DNA of 64,000 bases from Helicobacter vulpis (GTDB lineage Bacteria > Campylobacterota > Campylobacteria > Campylobacterales > Helicobacteraceae): the NCBI RefSeq assembly GCF_003660395.1, contig NZ_QXQT01000002.1, positions 1-64,000 of the forward strand. The letters run 5' to 3'. The position numbers and the translations under genes were made by a program. The notes under the pieces are model-generated. The model ran no database searches. It was given only the letters and a program-made list of their open reading frames with translations, and was not told where the DNA came from. Below, one piece after another: positions 9,581 to 19,444 of the stretch; within the stretch, counting starts at the first letter, position 1; each line of letters starts with the position of its first letter.

Positions 9581-10882
9581 TCATGCGATGAGTCTTCCTA
9601 CCAACATCCCCTCTTGATAAGTGTGGCAGATGGCGCGGTAATGTCCGTGTTGTACCTTGTCTAGCGCGCTCTCATTGATGAGAATCTCCCCATCAATTTC
9701 TAAACCCCATCGCCTATCGCGCGCGCGCAAAAAGAGCCCATCCTCACTCAAGCCCTCTACAATGACTTCAATGGGTTGGTGCAAGAGTTTTTGCATGGAC
9801 GCTTGGACCTGCTTTTGCACGCAGGCGTTGATGGTGTCTAGGCGTTGGTTGACCACCCTATCAGGCAAAGAGGGCATGTGATAGGCGCGCGTGTTCTCTT
9901 CTGGGCTAAAGGCAAAGAGATTGATGCGATCAAAGCTAAAGCTTTCTAAAAACTCTTGCAAGATCGCCATGTCCTCTTCGCTCTCACCTGGATGCCCTAG
10001 CAATAGCGTGGTGCGCAAAAAGCTCTCCGGGATACTTTTCATGTGGGTCAAGAGTTTTAGATGGGCTTGGGTATTGGAGTTGCGGCGCATGGTTTTGAGC
10101 ATGGCATTGGAGATATGCTGGATGGGCATGTCAAAGTAATTGGCAAAAATGCGCGAATGTGCGATGGTGTCTATGAGGGCTAGGGTGGTGGTGCTAGGAT
10201 AGAGATAGAAGATGCGCGCGCTCTCTATGGCTTGCTGGGCATCAATGGCTTTAATGAGAGAAATGAGCCCGTCTTTAACCCCCTGATCGCGCAGATAAGA
10301 GCTCGAATCCTGGGCGATAAAGCTAATATCGCTAAAGCCCTGTTTGGCAAGATCTTCTACTTCTTTCAAAATCTGGGCAATTTGCTTGCTTTGCAAAGCT
10401 CCCTTGAAGCTAGGGATCGCACAAAAACTGCATTGTTGGTTACACCCCTCTGAGAGCTTGACATAGGCATGCACCTTAGAGCCCGTGATGACGCGCGCAT
10501 TTTGCGCCCCTGCCAAAAACACGCTAGAAGAAAACGCGCTCTGCTTGGCTTTGATGAGTTGATCGATGCGATCATAATCCCCCACGCCTGTAAAAATGTC
10601 TATTTCGGGCAATTGCGCTTGCAACTCTTCTTGATAGCGTTGAGTCAAACACCCACTAGCCACCACCAACGCGCCCTCTTTGCGCGCGCTAATGGCTTCT
10701 AACAAAACCTGTATGCTCTCCTGTTTGGCAGAAGTGATAAACCCACAGGTGTTCACGATGATCACATCGGCTTGGCTAATCTCTTGGGTGAGCTCATAAT
10801 GGGCTAGTTTGCCCAACATCACCTCACTATCCACCAAATTTTTAGAACAGCCCAAAGAGATCAAATAGAGTTTAGGGCGCAA
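9581..10882 (-). CDS. rimO: Ribosomal protein S12 methylthiotransferase
   Basis: RimO is a radical-SAM enzyme that adds a methylthio group to an aspartate of ribosomal protein S12. The N-terminal UPF0004 domain begins KLYLISLGCSKNLVDSE. The radical-SAM cluster is CNQQCSFC and a C-terminal TRAM-like segment follows. The start is the TTG at 10882, which sits 5 nt after a strong AAGGAGG and gives LRPKLYLISLGCSKN. A longer open frame would run into gpt. It overlaps the end of gpt by 11 bp, the same pairing as HP0734/HP0735 in H. pylori. Confidence 0.93.
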   Translation of the reverse strand: MRPKLYLISLGCSKNLVDSEVMLGKLAHYELTQEISQADVIIVNTCGFITSAKQESIQVLLEAISARKEGALVVASGCLTQRYQEELQAQLPEIDIFTGVGDYDRIDQLIKAKQSAFSSSVFLAGAQNARVITGSKVHAYVKLSEGCNQQCSFCAIPSFKGALQSKQIAQILKEVEDLAKQGFSDISFIAQDSSSYLRDQGVKDGLISLIKAIDAQQAIESARIFYLYPSTTTLALIDTIAHSRIFANYFDMPIQHISNAMLKTMRRNSNTQAHLKLLTHMKSIPESFLRTTLLLGHPGESEEDMAILQEFLESFSFDRINLFAFSPEENTRAYHMPSLPDRVVNQRLDTINACVQKQVQASMQKLLHQPIEVIVEGLSEDGLFLRARDRRWGLEIDGEILINESALDKVQHGHYRAICHTYQEGMLVGRLIA

Positions 10883-11339
10883 GAGAACCTCCTTGTAAAT
10901 CCACTTCCCAAAAAAAATCAATCCAAGAGCGCGCTTCTTTGAGCACGAAATCGGCTTGAAAACGCGCGCTTCTTTGAGCAAAGAGCACCGCGCTTTTAAA
11001 GCACACCTGCGGGTATTGTGCTTGCAAGACCTCCATCACGCCCTTAAAACTCTTCCCGCTGTCCACAATCTCATCTACAATGAGCACCTGTTGGTGCTGG
11101 GGTTTCAAGCAGGGTACATGCGCGATCTCTAGTGCGCCCTGTGTGCGCTCTGCGCTATAAGAACTCGCGTTGATCCCATAGACCGCCTTAATATCCCAAT
11201 ACAGCCCTAGAAAGTGCGCCAAAGTCATGCCCCCTCTTAAAATCGCGATAATGGCTTGGGGCTTGAATTGCTCTTCTACTTGTTTGGCTAGGGCTAACAC
11301 ATCTTGCTTAAAATCGCTATAGCCATAATACTGAGTCAT
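10872..11339 (-). CDS. gpt: Xanthine/guanine-type phosphoribosyltransferase
   Basis: A purine salvage enzyme that makes nucleotides from bases and PRPP. It has 155 residues. The PRPP motif VLIVDEIVDSGKS (about residues 86-98) and the upstream AIIAILRGGM are characteristic of type I phosphoribosyltransferases. It lies between an aminotransferase and rimO as in H. pylori. Here the de novo purine operon follows directly, so salvage and synthesis genes are neighbours. Confidence 0.85.
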   Translation of the reverse strand: MTQYYGYSDFKQDVLALAKQVEEQFKPQAIIAILRGGMTLAHFLGLYWDIKAVYGINASSYSAERTQGALEIAHVPCLKPQHQQVLIVDEIVDSGKSFKGVMEVLQAQYPQVCFKSAVLFAQRSARFQADFVLKEARSWIDFFWEVDLQGGSLAP

Positions 11340-11347
11340 GATCCTCC

Positions 11348-12466
11348 CTAGTAGTAATGCTGCATAAAGGCGCGCATTGCTTCGCCCTCAAAACGCGCCC
11401 GCAAGCCCAAATCCACCAAACTCTGTTCTAGGGCGTTGAGCACCCATGCGATCTCGTGTACGGCAATGATCCCCATATGGTTAATGCGCAAGAGCAAGTC
11501 TTTGAGATGATCCTGCCCCCCTGCCACCACCACGCCATAGGTTTTCAAGCGCTTTCTGATCTCTAGGGCGCGTTCATGGTAAATCGTGCTCATGCTCAAT
11601 GCCGGATTCTTGGGGTAAATTGACAAGCCTAACGCTTTGAGCGCGTGCGCGCTAGCTAGCGCGCGCTGGGCGGTGTTGGCAAAGAGGGCTTTAAAGCCCC
11701 CCAATTCAGCAACGCATGTAAAGTAAGTTTGCAACGCCATCACATGCGAAATGCCTGCGGTAAAAGCGGTGGTGTTGTGTTGCTGTTTTTGCAATTCTAA
11801 GGCTAGGTTGAAATAATACCCATGGGGGCGCAGTTGGCAAAGAGCATGCGCGCTCAGACCCATAAAGCTCAAACCCACCGGCAACATAAACGCCTTTTGA
11901 CTCCCCCCAATCAACACATCTACATGGGAGACTTCTAAGGGTTCTACGCCTAAGGCGGTGATCGCATCCACAATCACTAGAAAATTAGGATCATGCCCCT
12001 TGAGAGCCGCGCTAATCTCCTCAAAATCCAAACGCAAACCCCCAGAAGATTCGCACACCTGCAAGGCGATCGCCTCTAAACTGGGGTGCGCTTGCACGAA
12101 AGCCAACACCTCTTGGGCGCTAATGGGGGTGTCCCAAGGGCTTTTGATCTCTAGGTAGTTGATGTGGTGCGCCTGAGCGATTTTAACAAAGCGTTCTCCA
12201 AATTTGCCATTATTGAGCACTAAGAGCTTGGGTTCATGGCTATGGGCGCTCACAAAGGTACATAAACTCGCCTCCATCGCGCCCGTCCCGCTGCTCACCA
12301 AACTAACCACCTCTTGCATGCCCATCATCTCTTTGAGTTGCGCGCGCACTTGCCCAAAGGCTTGTTCAAATTCCTGAGTGCGGTGGTGTGGGGCGGGCTG
12401 GCTTAGAGTACGCGCAATTTGGGGCGCAATGGGGGTAGGGCCGGGGGTGAATAGTAGGGGTTGCAA
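11348..12466 (-). CDS. Class V aminotransferase (serine-glyoxylate/alanine-glyoxylate type)
   Basis: A PLP-dependent aminotransferase of the small class V group. The start FTPGPTPIAPQIA and SSGTGAMEAS are typical, and the PLP lysine should be the K of GGSQKAFMLPVGLS. The probable start is the TTG at 12466, 5 nt after GAGAGG, since an upstream extension would overlap a divergent promoter. That gives about 372 residues. The exact substrate cannot be read from sequence. The H. pylori neighbour of gpt at this position is annotated as a similar aminotransferase. Confidence 0.82.
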   Translation of the reverse strand: MQPLLFTPGPTPIAPQIARTLSQPAPHHRTQEFEQAFGQVRAQLKEMMGMQEVVSLVSSGTGAMEASLCTFVSAHSHEPKLLVLNNGKFGERFVKIAQAHHINYLEIKSPWDTPISAQEVLAFVQAHPSLEAIALQVCESSGGLRLDFEEISAALKGHDPNFLVIVDAITALGVEPLEVSHVDVLIGGSQKAFMLPVGLSFMGLSAHALCQLRPHGYYFNLALELQKQQHNTTAFTAGISHVMALQTYFTCVAELGGFKALFANTAQRALASAHALKALGLSIYPKNPALSMSTIYHERALEIRKRLKTYGVVVAGGQDHLKDLLLRINHMGIIAVHEIAWVLNALEQSLVDLGLRARFEGEAMRAFMQHYY

Positions 12467-12494
12467 AATGTCCTCTCGTGTCAAAATAAACCAA

Positions 12495-12519
12495 ATTATA
12501 CTACAAAAGGGTGTATAAT
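12495..12519. promoter_or_regulatory. Divergent promoter pair
   Basis: TATAAT on the plus strand (12514-12519) lies 18 nt upstream of the ATG of the exported protein at 12538. TATAAT on the minus strand (12500-12495) lies about 29 nt upstream of the aminotransferase TTG. The two -10 boxes are back to back. No clear -35 boxes are visible, as is usual in Helicobacter. Confidence 0.6.
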
Positions 12520-12537
12520 GCGCCAAAAAGGCATGCC

Positions 12538-12978
12538 ATGCGCGCTCTGTTCCTTGTTCTGTTGTTGGGCTCATGGGGCATGGGGGCTTCTTTACAAGAA
12601 ATTAAGGACACGATTCACAAAATGGCGATTCACCAAGCGGACATGCACCGCAATATCGCCATTTTGAACGATCGGCTTGGTAACCTTGTCTTGGACATCC
12701 GCGCCCATAGGGCAAAGTTAGACCCCAATACCAGCGCGCAAGTGGTGGAGATTTTCAAAGAAAACGCAGTGTTATTTAGGGTCTTGCAAGATTATTACGC
12801 ACACAACGATGCGCTATTTGACTACCTAGCGGGGGTGTTACAGGGCTATAGGAGCATCGCTGCAGACATGGCAGGTAGCACGCCCTTGCAAAAATTCATG
12901 CCCTTGATGAATCAAATTCTCTCCCAGCTCCAAACTATGGTGGTGTTGGAAAAACACTTGGATACCCTCACCAACTAG
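12538..12978 (+). CDS. Exported hypothetical protein
   Basis: A 146-residue protein with a clear signal peptide (MRALFLVLLLGSWGMGAS). A helical, probably coiled mature part follows. I recognise no family. The ATG at 12538 is preferred over the in-frame GTG at 12511 because the latter overlaps the -10 box. Its last 11 bp overlap the 3' end of ffh on the other strand. Confidence 0.7.
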   Translation: MRALFLVLLLGSWGMGASLQEIKDTIHKMAIHQADMHRNIAILNDRLGNLVLDIRAHRAKLDPNTSAQVVEIFKENAVLFRVLQDYYAHNDALFDYLAGVLQGYRSIAADMAGSTPLQKFMPLMNQILSQLQTMVVLEKHLDTLTN

Positions 12979-14305
12979 ACTTAGGCCCTTGTTGTTGCAA
13001 CATCTGTAGCAAGTTAGAAACCCCGCCCTTGGCGCTGAGTTTTTTGGCCAATTGGGCGGCTTGTTCAAAACGCTTTAAAATGCGGTTGATCTCAGCCACT
13101 TCCAAGCCCGCCCCCTGTGCGATGCGCTTTTTACGGCTGCCATTGAGCAAATGGGGGTCTTGGCGCTCTTTGGCGGTCATAGAAGAAAGCATGGCTTTAA
13201 TCTTCTTAAGCTCGGTGGAGTTTTCTAAATCTGTCCCTTTGAGCGCGCTCGCCACATTGCCCAGCCCCGGGATCATAGAAACAAGCGCGCTGAGCGAGCC
13301 TAATTTCTTGATTTTCTCCACCTGTGCGACAAAGTCATTTAAGGTAAACTGCCCCTTTTTGAGCTTTTTAGACAAGTCCTTAGCTTCTTTGGGGTCTAGT
13401 ACACTCGCGGTTTTCTCCGCTAAAGTGATAATATCCCCCGCTCCCATCAATCTATTGGTGATGCGCTCGGGCACAAAGACATCTAAATCCGGGATTTTCT
13501 CCCCATGCCCGATGAAGCGCAAGGGGAGTTTGAGCTGGTAGGCGATGCCTAAAGCGACCCCACCCTTGCTATCGCTATCAAATTTGCTCAAAATCACCCC
13601 GCTAATGCCTATCTGCTCGTGAAAAGTGCTTGCAGATCGCACTCCATCCTGCCCACTGAGCGCATCTGCGACATAGAAGACCTCATGGGGCTGGAGTAAT
13701 TCTTTTAAGGCTTTGAGTTCCTCCATCAAGGGCTTATCAATGGCTAAACGCCCCGCGCTATCTACAATCATCACATCAAATTGCCCCTCTAGCGCACGCG
13801 CTAAGGCCCCCTTAGCAATATGCAACACCCCCCCCTCTTGGTGAAACACTTCTACCTCCACCTGCGCGCCCAACACCTGTAATTGCTCCACAGCGGCTAG
13901 GCGTTCTAAATCGCATGCCACTAACAAGACCTTCTTTTGGCGGGTCTTGAGATAGTGGGCGAGCTTGCCACAGGTGGTGGTTTTACCCCCCCCTTGCAAG
14001 CCACACATCAGCACGATCGTAGGGGGTTTAGAAGCATAGACAAACCCGCTACCACTCCCAGGCACGCTCAAAATTTCTAGCAAACCCTCTTGCAGGGAGT
14101 CTAAAAATTGCTGTTTGCCAATGCCCTTGTTTAGAGTTTTCTCTTTGATCTGGGCGATGAGTTCTTTAACGACCTTGTGGTGTACATCGTTGCGTAAGAG
14201 CGATTTTTTCAGTGCGTCTAGGGCTTTTTCTAGTGCCTGTTGATCGTCTTGAAAACGGATTTTATTGAGGGCATTTTTAAACGATTCGCTTAACGCTTCA
14301 AACAT
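12968..14305 (-). CDS. ffh: Signal recognition particle protein Ffh
   Basis: The SRP GTPase that binds signal peptides with 4.5S RNA and hands ribosomes to FtsY. The N domain begins MFEALSESFKNALNKI. The G domain has GLQGGGKTTTCGKLA (P-loop), DSAGR and SKFDSDSKGG. The M domain has a basic SRKKRIAQGAG near the end but little methionine richness. The second ATG (14305) is 6 nt after AAAGGA and gives the conventional N-terminus. Its start overlaps the end of valS, the same order as H. pylori HP1152-HP1153. Confidence 0.96.
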   Translation of the reverse strand: MFEALSESFKNALNKIRFQDDQQALEKALDALKKSLLRNDVHHKVVKELIAQIKEKTLNKGIGKQQFLDSLQEGLLEILSVPGSGSGFVYASKPPTIVLMCGLQGGGKTTTCGKLAHYLKTRQKKVLLVACDLERLAAVEQLQVLGAQVEVEVFHQEGGVLHIAKGALARALEGQFDVMIVDSAGRLAIDKPLMEELKALKELLQPHEVFYVADALSGQDGVRSASTFHEQIGISGVILSKFDSDSKGGVALGIAYQLKLPLRFIGHGEKIPDLDVFVPERITNRLMGAGDIITLAEKTASVLDPKEAKDLSKKLKKGQFTLNDFVAQVEKIKKLGSLSALVSMIPGLGNVASALKGTDLENSTELKKIKAMLSSMTAKERQDPHLLNGSRKKRIAQGAGLEVAEINRILKRFEQAAQLAKKLSAKGGVSNLLQMLQQQGPKSSW

Positions 14306-16889
14306 GATCATCCTTTGCGCTCTCTAAAAGTGTGAGCTCGTTTTGTATTTGGGATTCTTTTTGGGCGATCTCTTGGGCGCGCGCGCGCAAATTCTCTAGC
14401 AACACCTGAGGGGCTTTGGCTAAAAATTGTGGGTTGTCCAAATTGAGTTTGGCTTTTTCTTTCTCTAACTTGCCCAATTGCGCTTTGAGGCGCTCTTGCA
14501 ACGCGCGCACATCCACTCCCTTTAAGCTCACATGCACGCTCACCCATTGCCCCACATCGCTCAGAGCCCCCTGGGGTTTGTTTTGCACCATCGCCACACA
14601 ATCGATCTTAGTGAGTTTGGCGATGAAGCCCAGGGCTTGCGAGTCTAAAGAGAGCGGGCTTTGTATAAAGCCCTTTGGCAGGCGCGCGATGCCCAACAAG
14701 ACTTTCAAACGCCTAAAAGCCGTGCAGCCCTCTTTGATGGCTTCAAACACCTTTTCTAACTCCAAATCGCGTTCTGTATTCTTAGGATAGGGGGCTAGCA
14801 TGATGGAGGGGGCGTTTTCTAAAGAAGTGCCCTCTAGGTGGTGGTAAAGGTATTCGCTCACAAAGGGCATGAAAGGGTGTAGGAGCTTGAGCGCGTCCTT
14901 AAAGACAGCCATAAGCGCGTGGATGGTAGCGCTTTGCTGATCTGCTTTGAGAAACTCTAACATCCAATCGCAGAACTCCCCCCATAAAAAGCGATACAGC
15001 AGGCGGGCTGCATCGTTGAAACGATAACTTTCTAGGGCTTGGCGCACTTCTTTGGTGGTGGCATGTAATCTAGAGCGCGCATAAGCCCCTAACATGCTCT
15101 CCCCGGCTTGTGTGCCCAATTCTTGGGCGCGCTTGGAGAGTAGGAGCGTGGCGTTGTAGAGTTTGTGGGTGAAGTGGCGCGCTTGCTCAATGCTTTCTTT
15201 AGAAAGGAGCAGATCGCGCCCCTGCACACTGAGCATGGCTAAGGCAAAGCGCAAACTATCCACCCCATCTTTAGCGATGATCTCTAGGGGGTCGAGCACA
15301 TTTCCCTTACTCTTGCTCATCTTCTCACCCTTTTCATCGCGCACTAAGGCGTGCAGATAAATATCTCTAAAGGGCAAAGCCCCCAACAAGCTCTCCCCGG
15401 CTAAGAGCATGCGCGCCACCCAGAAAAACAAGATGTCAAACCCGGTAACCAACACGCTATTAGGGTAAAAATCTTGCAAATCGCGCGCGCTAAAGAGTTC
15501 TTCGGGCATGCCCTCTTGCCCCCAACCCAGAGTGCTAAAGGGCCACAACGCCGAGCTAAACCAAGTGTCTAGCACATCGGGGTCTTGGCTCAAGTGCAAA
15601 TTGCCACATTGGGGGCAGTGGGTGGGATCGTCAATGCTGACAAATTGATGGTGGTTAGCGCAAGTAAAAACGGGGATGCGATGCCCCCACCAAAGTTGGC
15701 GGCTAATACACCAATCGCGCAACTGCTCCATCCACGCGTTGTAATTATTGCGCCAAGTGGAGGGGAAAAACTGCGCTAAACCCGCCTTGACTTTCTCAAT
15801 CGCGCCCTGCGCCACCTCTTTTTTGACAAACCATTGTTTAGAGATATAGGGTTCGATGGTGTTGTTGCAACGATAACACTTGCCCACTTGGTGGGTGTGC
15901 GCTTCAATTTTTTCTATAAAGCCTTGCGCCTGCAACGCCTCTACAATGGCTGGGCGCGCTTTTAGGCGTTCTTGCCCGGCAAACTCTAGCGCATGCGTGT
16001 TCAAAATGCCATGGGTATCAAAGATCACCAAGGGTTCTAAATGGTGGCGTTTGCCCACTTCATAGTCATTAAAATCATGTGCGGGGGTTACTTTAACACA
16101 GCCTGTCCCAAAGTTAGGATCCACATAGGCATCGCCAATAATGGGGATAGAACGCCCGCTCAAGGGCAAAATTGCATGCTGCCCGATGAGGTGCTGGTAG
16201 CGCGAATCTTCTGGATGCACCATCAAGGCGACATCTCCAAAAAAGGTTTCTGGGCGCGTGGTCGCCACCACCACCACCCCACCCCGCTCTAAGCCATAGC
16301 GCAGATAATAGAGTTTGCCCTCTTCTTGGGCGTATTCTACTTCAATATCCGCTAGCGCGCCATCTTTAGTACACCAGTTGACCATGTAGAAATCCTGTAC
16401 AATCAAGCCGCGTTCATACCATTCTTTAAACGCCGCGCGTACAGCCCTCTGCAAGCCCGTGTCCATGGTGAAGCGCAAGCGACTCCATGCACAACTCAAG
16501 CCTAACTCTTGCATTTGCGCGCTGATTTGGTGCGCGCAAGCTTGCTTCCACTCCCAAACCTTTTGCACAAACGCCTCACGCCCGATCTGCTCTTTGTGTA
16601 CACCCTGAGCCAAGAGCTGTTTTTCTACGACATTTTGGGTGGCGATCCCGGCGTGATCTAATCCGGGTTGGTAGAGTACGCGATAGCCATCCATGCGCTT
16701 ATAACGCGCTAAGATGTCTTGTAAACTCAAGGTGAGGGCATGCCCGATGTGCAAACGCCCGGTGATATTGGGCGGGGGCATCATCAGTACAAAGGGTTGC
16801 CCCTGTGCGCCCACTTCAAAATAACCCCGCTCTTTACACAACTGGTAATAACGCTTCTCTAAGCGCAGATCAAAGGGAGGGAAGTCCAT
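14298..16889 (-). CDS. valS: Valyl-tRNA synthetase
   Basis: Charges tRNA-Val. The protein has 863 residues from the ATG at 16889, which follows AAGGA. The HIGH motif lies in PPPNITGRLHIGHAL and the KMSKS motif in KGEKMSKSKGN. The editing domain contains TTRPETFFGD. A C-terminal coiled coil (about residues 800-863) is typical. The stop of the upstream gene overlaps its start (TAATG). Confidence 0.96.
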   Translation of the reverse strand: MDFPPFDLRLEKRYYQLCKERGYFEVGAQGQPFVLMMPPPNITGRLHIGHALTLSLQDILARYKRMDGYRVLYQPGLDHAGIATQNVVEKQLLAQGVHKEQIGREAFVQKVWEWKQACAHQISAQMQELGLSCAWSRLRFTMDTGLQRAVRAAFKEWYERGLIVQDFYMVNWCTKDGALADIEVEYAQEEGKLYYLRYGLERGGVVVVATTRPETFFGDVALMVHPEDSRYQHLIGQHAILPLSGRSIPIIGDAYVDPNFGTGCVKVTPAHDFNDYEVGKRHHLEPLVIFDTHGILNTHALEFAGQERLKARPAIVEALQAQGFIEKIEAHTHQVGKCYRCNNTIEPYISKQWFVKKEVAQGAIEKVKAGLAQFFPSTWRNNYNAWMEQLRDWCISRQLWWGHRIPVFTCANHHQFVSIDDPTHCPQCGNLHLSQDPDVLDTWFSSALWPFSTLGWGQEGMPEELFSARDLQDFYPNSVLVTGFDILFFWVARMLLAGESLLGALPFRDIYLHALVRDEKGEKMSKSKGNVLDPLEIIAKDGVDSLRFALAMLSVQGRDLLLSKESIEQARHFTHKLYNATLLLSKRAQELGTQAGESMLGAYARSRLHATTKEVRQALESYRFNDAARLLYRFLWGEFCDWMLEFLKADQQSATIHALMAVFKDALKLLHPFMPFVSEYLYHHLEGTSLENAPSIMLAPYPKNTERDLELEKVFEAIKEGCTAFRRLKVLLGIARLPKGFIQSPLSLDSQALGFIAKLTKIDCVAMVQNKPQGALSDVGQWVSVHVSLKGVDVRALQERLKAQLGKLEKEKAKLNLDNPQFLAKAPQVLLENLRARAQEIAQKESQIQNELTLLESAKDDHV

Positions 16890-17608
16890 TAGGATCCTTG
16901 TTGGTAAATCTCTTGGAGTTGCCACAACACGCTGAGGCGATGGGGCAGATAGCTTTTATGCCAACTCTTAGCGTCTAAAAAATTGAGATAATGTTGGGCG
17001 ACCTGCGCTTGAAAGGCAGACGAATTAGGCATTTTGGCTAGGATCACATGGTAGGGCTTGTGCGCGCCTAGCGATTCAAAGCCCTCATAGAGCGCGTTAA
17101 AATCGGCGTTCTCCAAGCGCAAAAACGCGCCCACGTCCAATAACATTTCTTTGCTTTGGGCTTCTAAAGAGCCCTGGGCGTAGGCGAGCACAAAGAGAAA
17201 TTCTACTAATTTCAAGCGTTTCTTATACTCCCCATGCGCGGCCTCTAAGAATTGCATACATAGGTTTTCTAGATCGGGTTTATTAGGGGTGTTGTAGAAC
17301 TCTTGTAATTTCTCCAAAGCGATCCCGCTATTTTGGCTTAAATCCGTTAAAAACAGGGCGATCAAGGCTTCTTTAAGAGGGCTACTGGGCATGTTGGCTG
17401 TGGCACGCCCTAGCAAGAGTGTTACCACCCCCGATTCGCTCTCTTTTAAGCTCTCTTCAGGGTTGGGTAGGGGGTAGAGATCCAAGGTCTCTATAGGTTC
17501 TGCATTGGGCGTGGGGGCGTGTAGAGGGTTTTTTAGATACTCTTGCAAGGTGTAGTACAAGTAGAGCAAAATCACCGCCACTGCCACTACTAAAATCACT
17601 TCTATCAT
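16889..17608 (-). CDS. Membrane-anchored hypothetical protein
   Basis: A 239-residue protein with one N-terminal membrane segment (MIEVILVVAVAVILLYLYY). A mainly helical, acidic soluble part follows. I do not recognise a family. It is translationally coupled to valS. A hypothetical gene also follows valS in H. pylori (HP1154), but I cannot confirm that this is its homologue. Confidence 0.7.
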   Translation of the reverse strand: MIEVILVVAVAVILLYLYYTLQEYLKNPLHAPTPNAEPIETLDLYPLPNPEESLKESESGVVTLLLGRATANMPSSPLKEALIALFLTDLSQNSGIALEKLQEFYNTPNKPDLENLCMQFLEAAHGEYKKRLKLVEFLFVLAYAQGSLEAQSKEMLLDVGAFLRLENADFNALYEGFESLGAHKPYHVILAKMPNSSAFQAQVAQHYLNFLDAKSWHKSYLPHRLSVLWQLQEIYQQGS

Positions 17609-17617
17609 CGCTTCACT

Positions 17618-17935
17618 TTAAAAGAATTTATGATCTGGTCGTTTGTGTTTTTCGCGTTGTTCTTTATAATCGCGCTCGGTCGCCGCTTGCGAAATGCGCT
17701 TTTTCTCGGCACGCTCTTTGTTCTTGAGTTCGCGCTTGCGCTCGTAATTGCGTTGCAATTGCTGGATATAATCCTCGCGCTTTTCTGGGGATTGGAAGGT
17801 GATAGGCTTGAGCAACAAGAGCACTAACACAAAAACAAAGATGAGCAAGGAAAGCTCTGCGGATTCTTCACCATTGATGCCATACCAGCCCATACCAAGA
17901 GCCATTGCAAAGAGAATCTTGAGCCCTAATTGCAA
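17618..17935 (-). CDS. Small membrane protein with a basic tail
   Basis: 105 residues: an N-terminal segment, then a membrane helix (about residues 28-44, LSLLIFVFVLVLLLL), then a highly charged Lys/Arg/Glu-rich tail that should be cytoplasmic. No known family recognised. It lies 9 bp from each neighbour in the same run. Confidence 0.65.
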   Translation of the reverse strand: MQLGLKILFAMALGMGWYGINGEESAELSLLIFVFVLVLLLLKPITFQSPEKREDYIQQLQRNYERKRELKNKERAEKKRISQAATERDYKEQREKHKRPDHKFF

Positions 17936-17944
17936 CGCGCCCCC

Positions 17945-19444
17945 TTATAAAAAATTAAAGGGTTGTTGGTGCTCATGCAAGCCTAAAACTTGTGCATTGT
18001 CTTCACCCATACCCAGCAAAGTTAATTGGGGCAGATAGAGCACGCTGGTGTTGTCGTGATCCCGGCTATACGCCTTAGAAGCCCTTTTGGCCATGGTGTC
18101 TAGCATGTGGAACTGGCTGACTGAAGTGGTGAGCAAAAAGTCCGCACCCAAGTCAATGGCTTCATAGCGCAACGCACCAAAGCGCTCTAGGGCTAGGGGA
18201 GCGTTGGTGTCTAATAGGTGGGTGATACTTTGTTTGGCAAATAAAGGAGTGTGGCAAGCCAAGCCCAAAGATTGGAAGAGCGCGTGGTAATTGCAATCTT
18301 CACAAGCAAAGAGCACGCTAGAAAAACCCGTAAAAACACTACTGAGCGTGGGGATATTCTCCAACAAATAGGCGTTTAAATAGACTAAGGAGGCTTGCTG
18401 GTACTCTAAATGATAGGGGGCTAGGTGTTGGTTGACCTTTTCTCTGAGCGTCTCCTCTGTCAAGAGCTCTTGAGCATAGAGCGCGTTGGCATAGGCATCT
18501 TGATCGCATAAGAGCAAGGGCACGCCCATTTTTTGCGCCAAAGCCATGTTGTAGGCGTTCGCGCTTAAAAATTTCTCCAAATCTCCCAAACGCCCCCAAT
18601 ACCCCCCATCAAAACAACATTCTGCCTCCAACACACGCAAATTCAAGCGCGCTAACAACGCCTTAGCGCTCTGCAATAGGGGCGCGCTATTGTAGGTTTT
18701 TTCATAGCCGTTGAAGAGCAAAAAATCCCCTTGAACTTGAGAGGTTTGAGGGGTTTTGAGTTGATACTTGCTCTCTAAATTTTTGCCAATATGCGCCCAT
18801 ATATTGTTGGCAATGGGGCAATTAGAAGCCTGAATGAGCCATTTTTGCAAGTCATAAATTTCTTGCTCAATGCGATCGCTGGGCGGGTAGAGGTAGGGTT
18901 TGGGGCTGACAAAGTTCATCACGCCGTATTTGCTATCAGCAATGCTTTGCAAGAGGTCTTTAGAGCGGTGGGGGTAACGCCCCATCAACCACTTGACATA
19001 CAAAAAGAAACCATCGCCATAATAGCCCTCATGGTAGCTAGGTTGGACAAAATTAATATTGGTGTATCTGGCTAATTCATGGCGTTCTTCTTGGGTGAGA
19101 AAGGGCGCGCTGTGTAAAAAGCGTTGGTAATCTTTCAAGATCGCCTCCTCGTCCATACACAAGTCATGGCGGGCGTATTTCAAGCTCAAGGGCTCGAGCA
19201 CCCACTCCTTGCCAAATTGTGCGATCAAGTCTAGCACTCTAGCGTCTTCAAAAACCGCCACTTGGTTAAGGCGCACGCCCAAGTGCATGCGATCGTAGCT
19301 AAAATCTTGCAAAGGGATATGTGCCAGCACATCGCTTAGATGCCAATCTAGGGCGTATTCCACTTGGGCTAGCTGGTAGGAAGGATTATAATCCTTGCGC
19401 GCATCAAATCTAAAAACCTTGATCTGCAGCTTTAAAACACTCAT
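17945..19444 (-). CDS. HdrB-like / DUF5644-type protein
   Basis: A 499-residue protein. Its first residues (LKLQIKVFRFDARKDYNPSYQ) recall the start of fumarate reductase iron-sulfur subunits. The C-terminal third has FACEDCNYHAL, a Cys pair like that of heterodisulfide-reductase subunit B domains, with further cysteines such as LEAECCFDGG. It matches my memory of an Epsilonproteobacterial family called DUF5644. A redox role is inferred, not shown. It overlaps the next gene by 4 bp. Confidence 0.6.
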   Translation of the reverse strand: MSVLKLQIKVFRFDARKDYNPSYQLAQVEYALDWHLSDVLAHIPLQDFSYDRMHLGVRLNQVAVFEDARVLDLIAQFGKEWVLEPLSLKYARHDLCMDEEAILKDYQRFLHSAPFLTQEERHELARYTNINFVQPSYHEGYYGDGFFLYVKWLMGRYPHRSKDLLQSIADSKYGVMNFVSPKPYLYPPSDRIEQEIYDLQKWLIQASNCPIANNIWAHIGKNLESKYQLKTPQTSQVQGDFLLFNGYEKTYNSAPLLQSAKALLARLNLRVLEAECCFDGGYWGRLGDLEKFLSANAYNMALAQKMGVPLLLCDQDAYANALYAQELLTEETLREKVNQHLAPYHLEYQQASLVYLNAYLLENIPTLSSVFTGFSSVLFACEDCNYHALFQSLGLACHTPLFAKQSITHLLDTNAPLALERFGALRYEAIDLGADFLLTTSVSQFHMLDTMAKRASKAYSRDHDNTSVLYLPQLTLLGMGEDNAQVLGLHEHQQPFNFL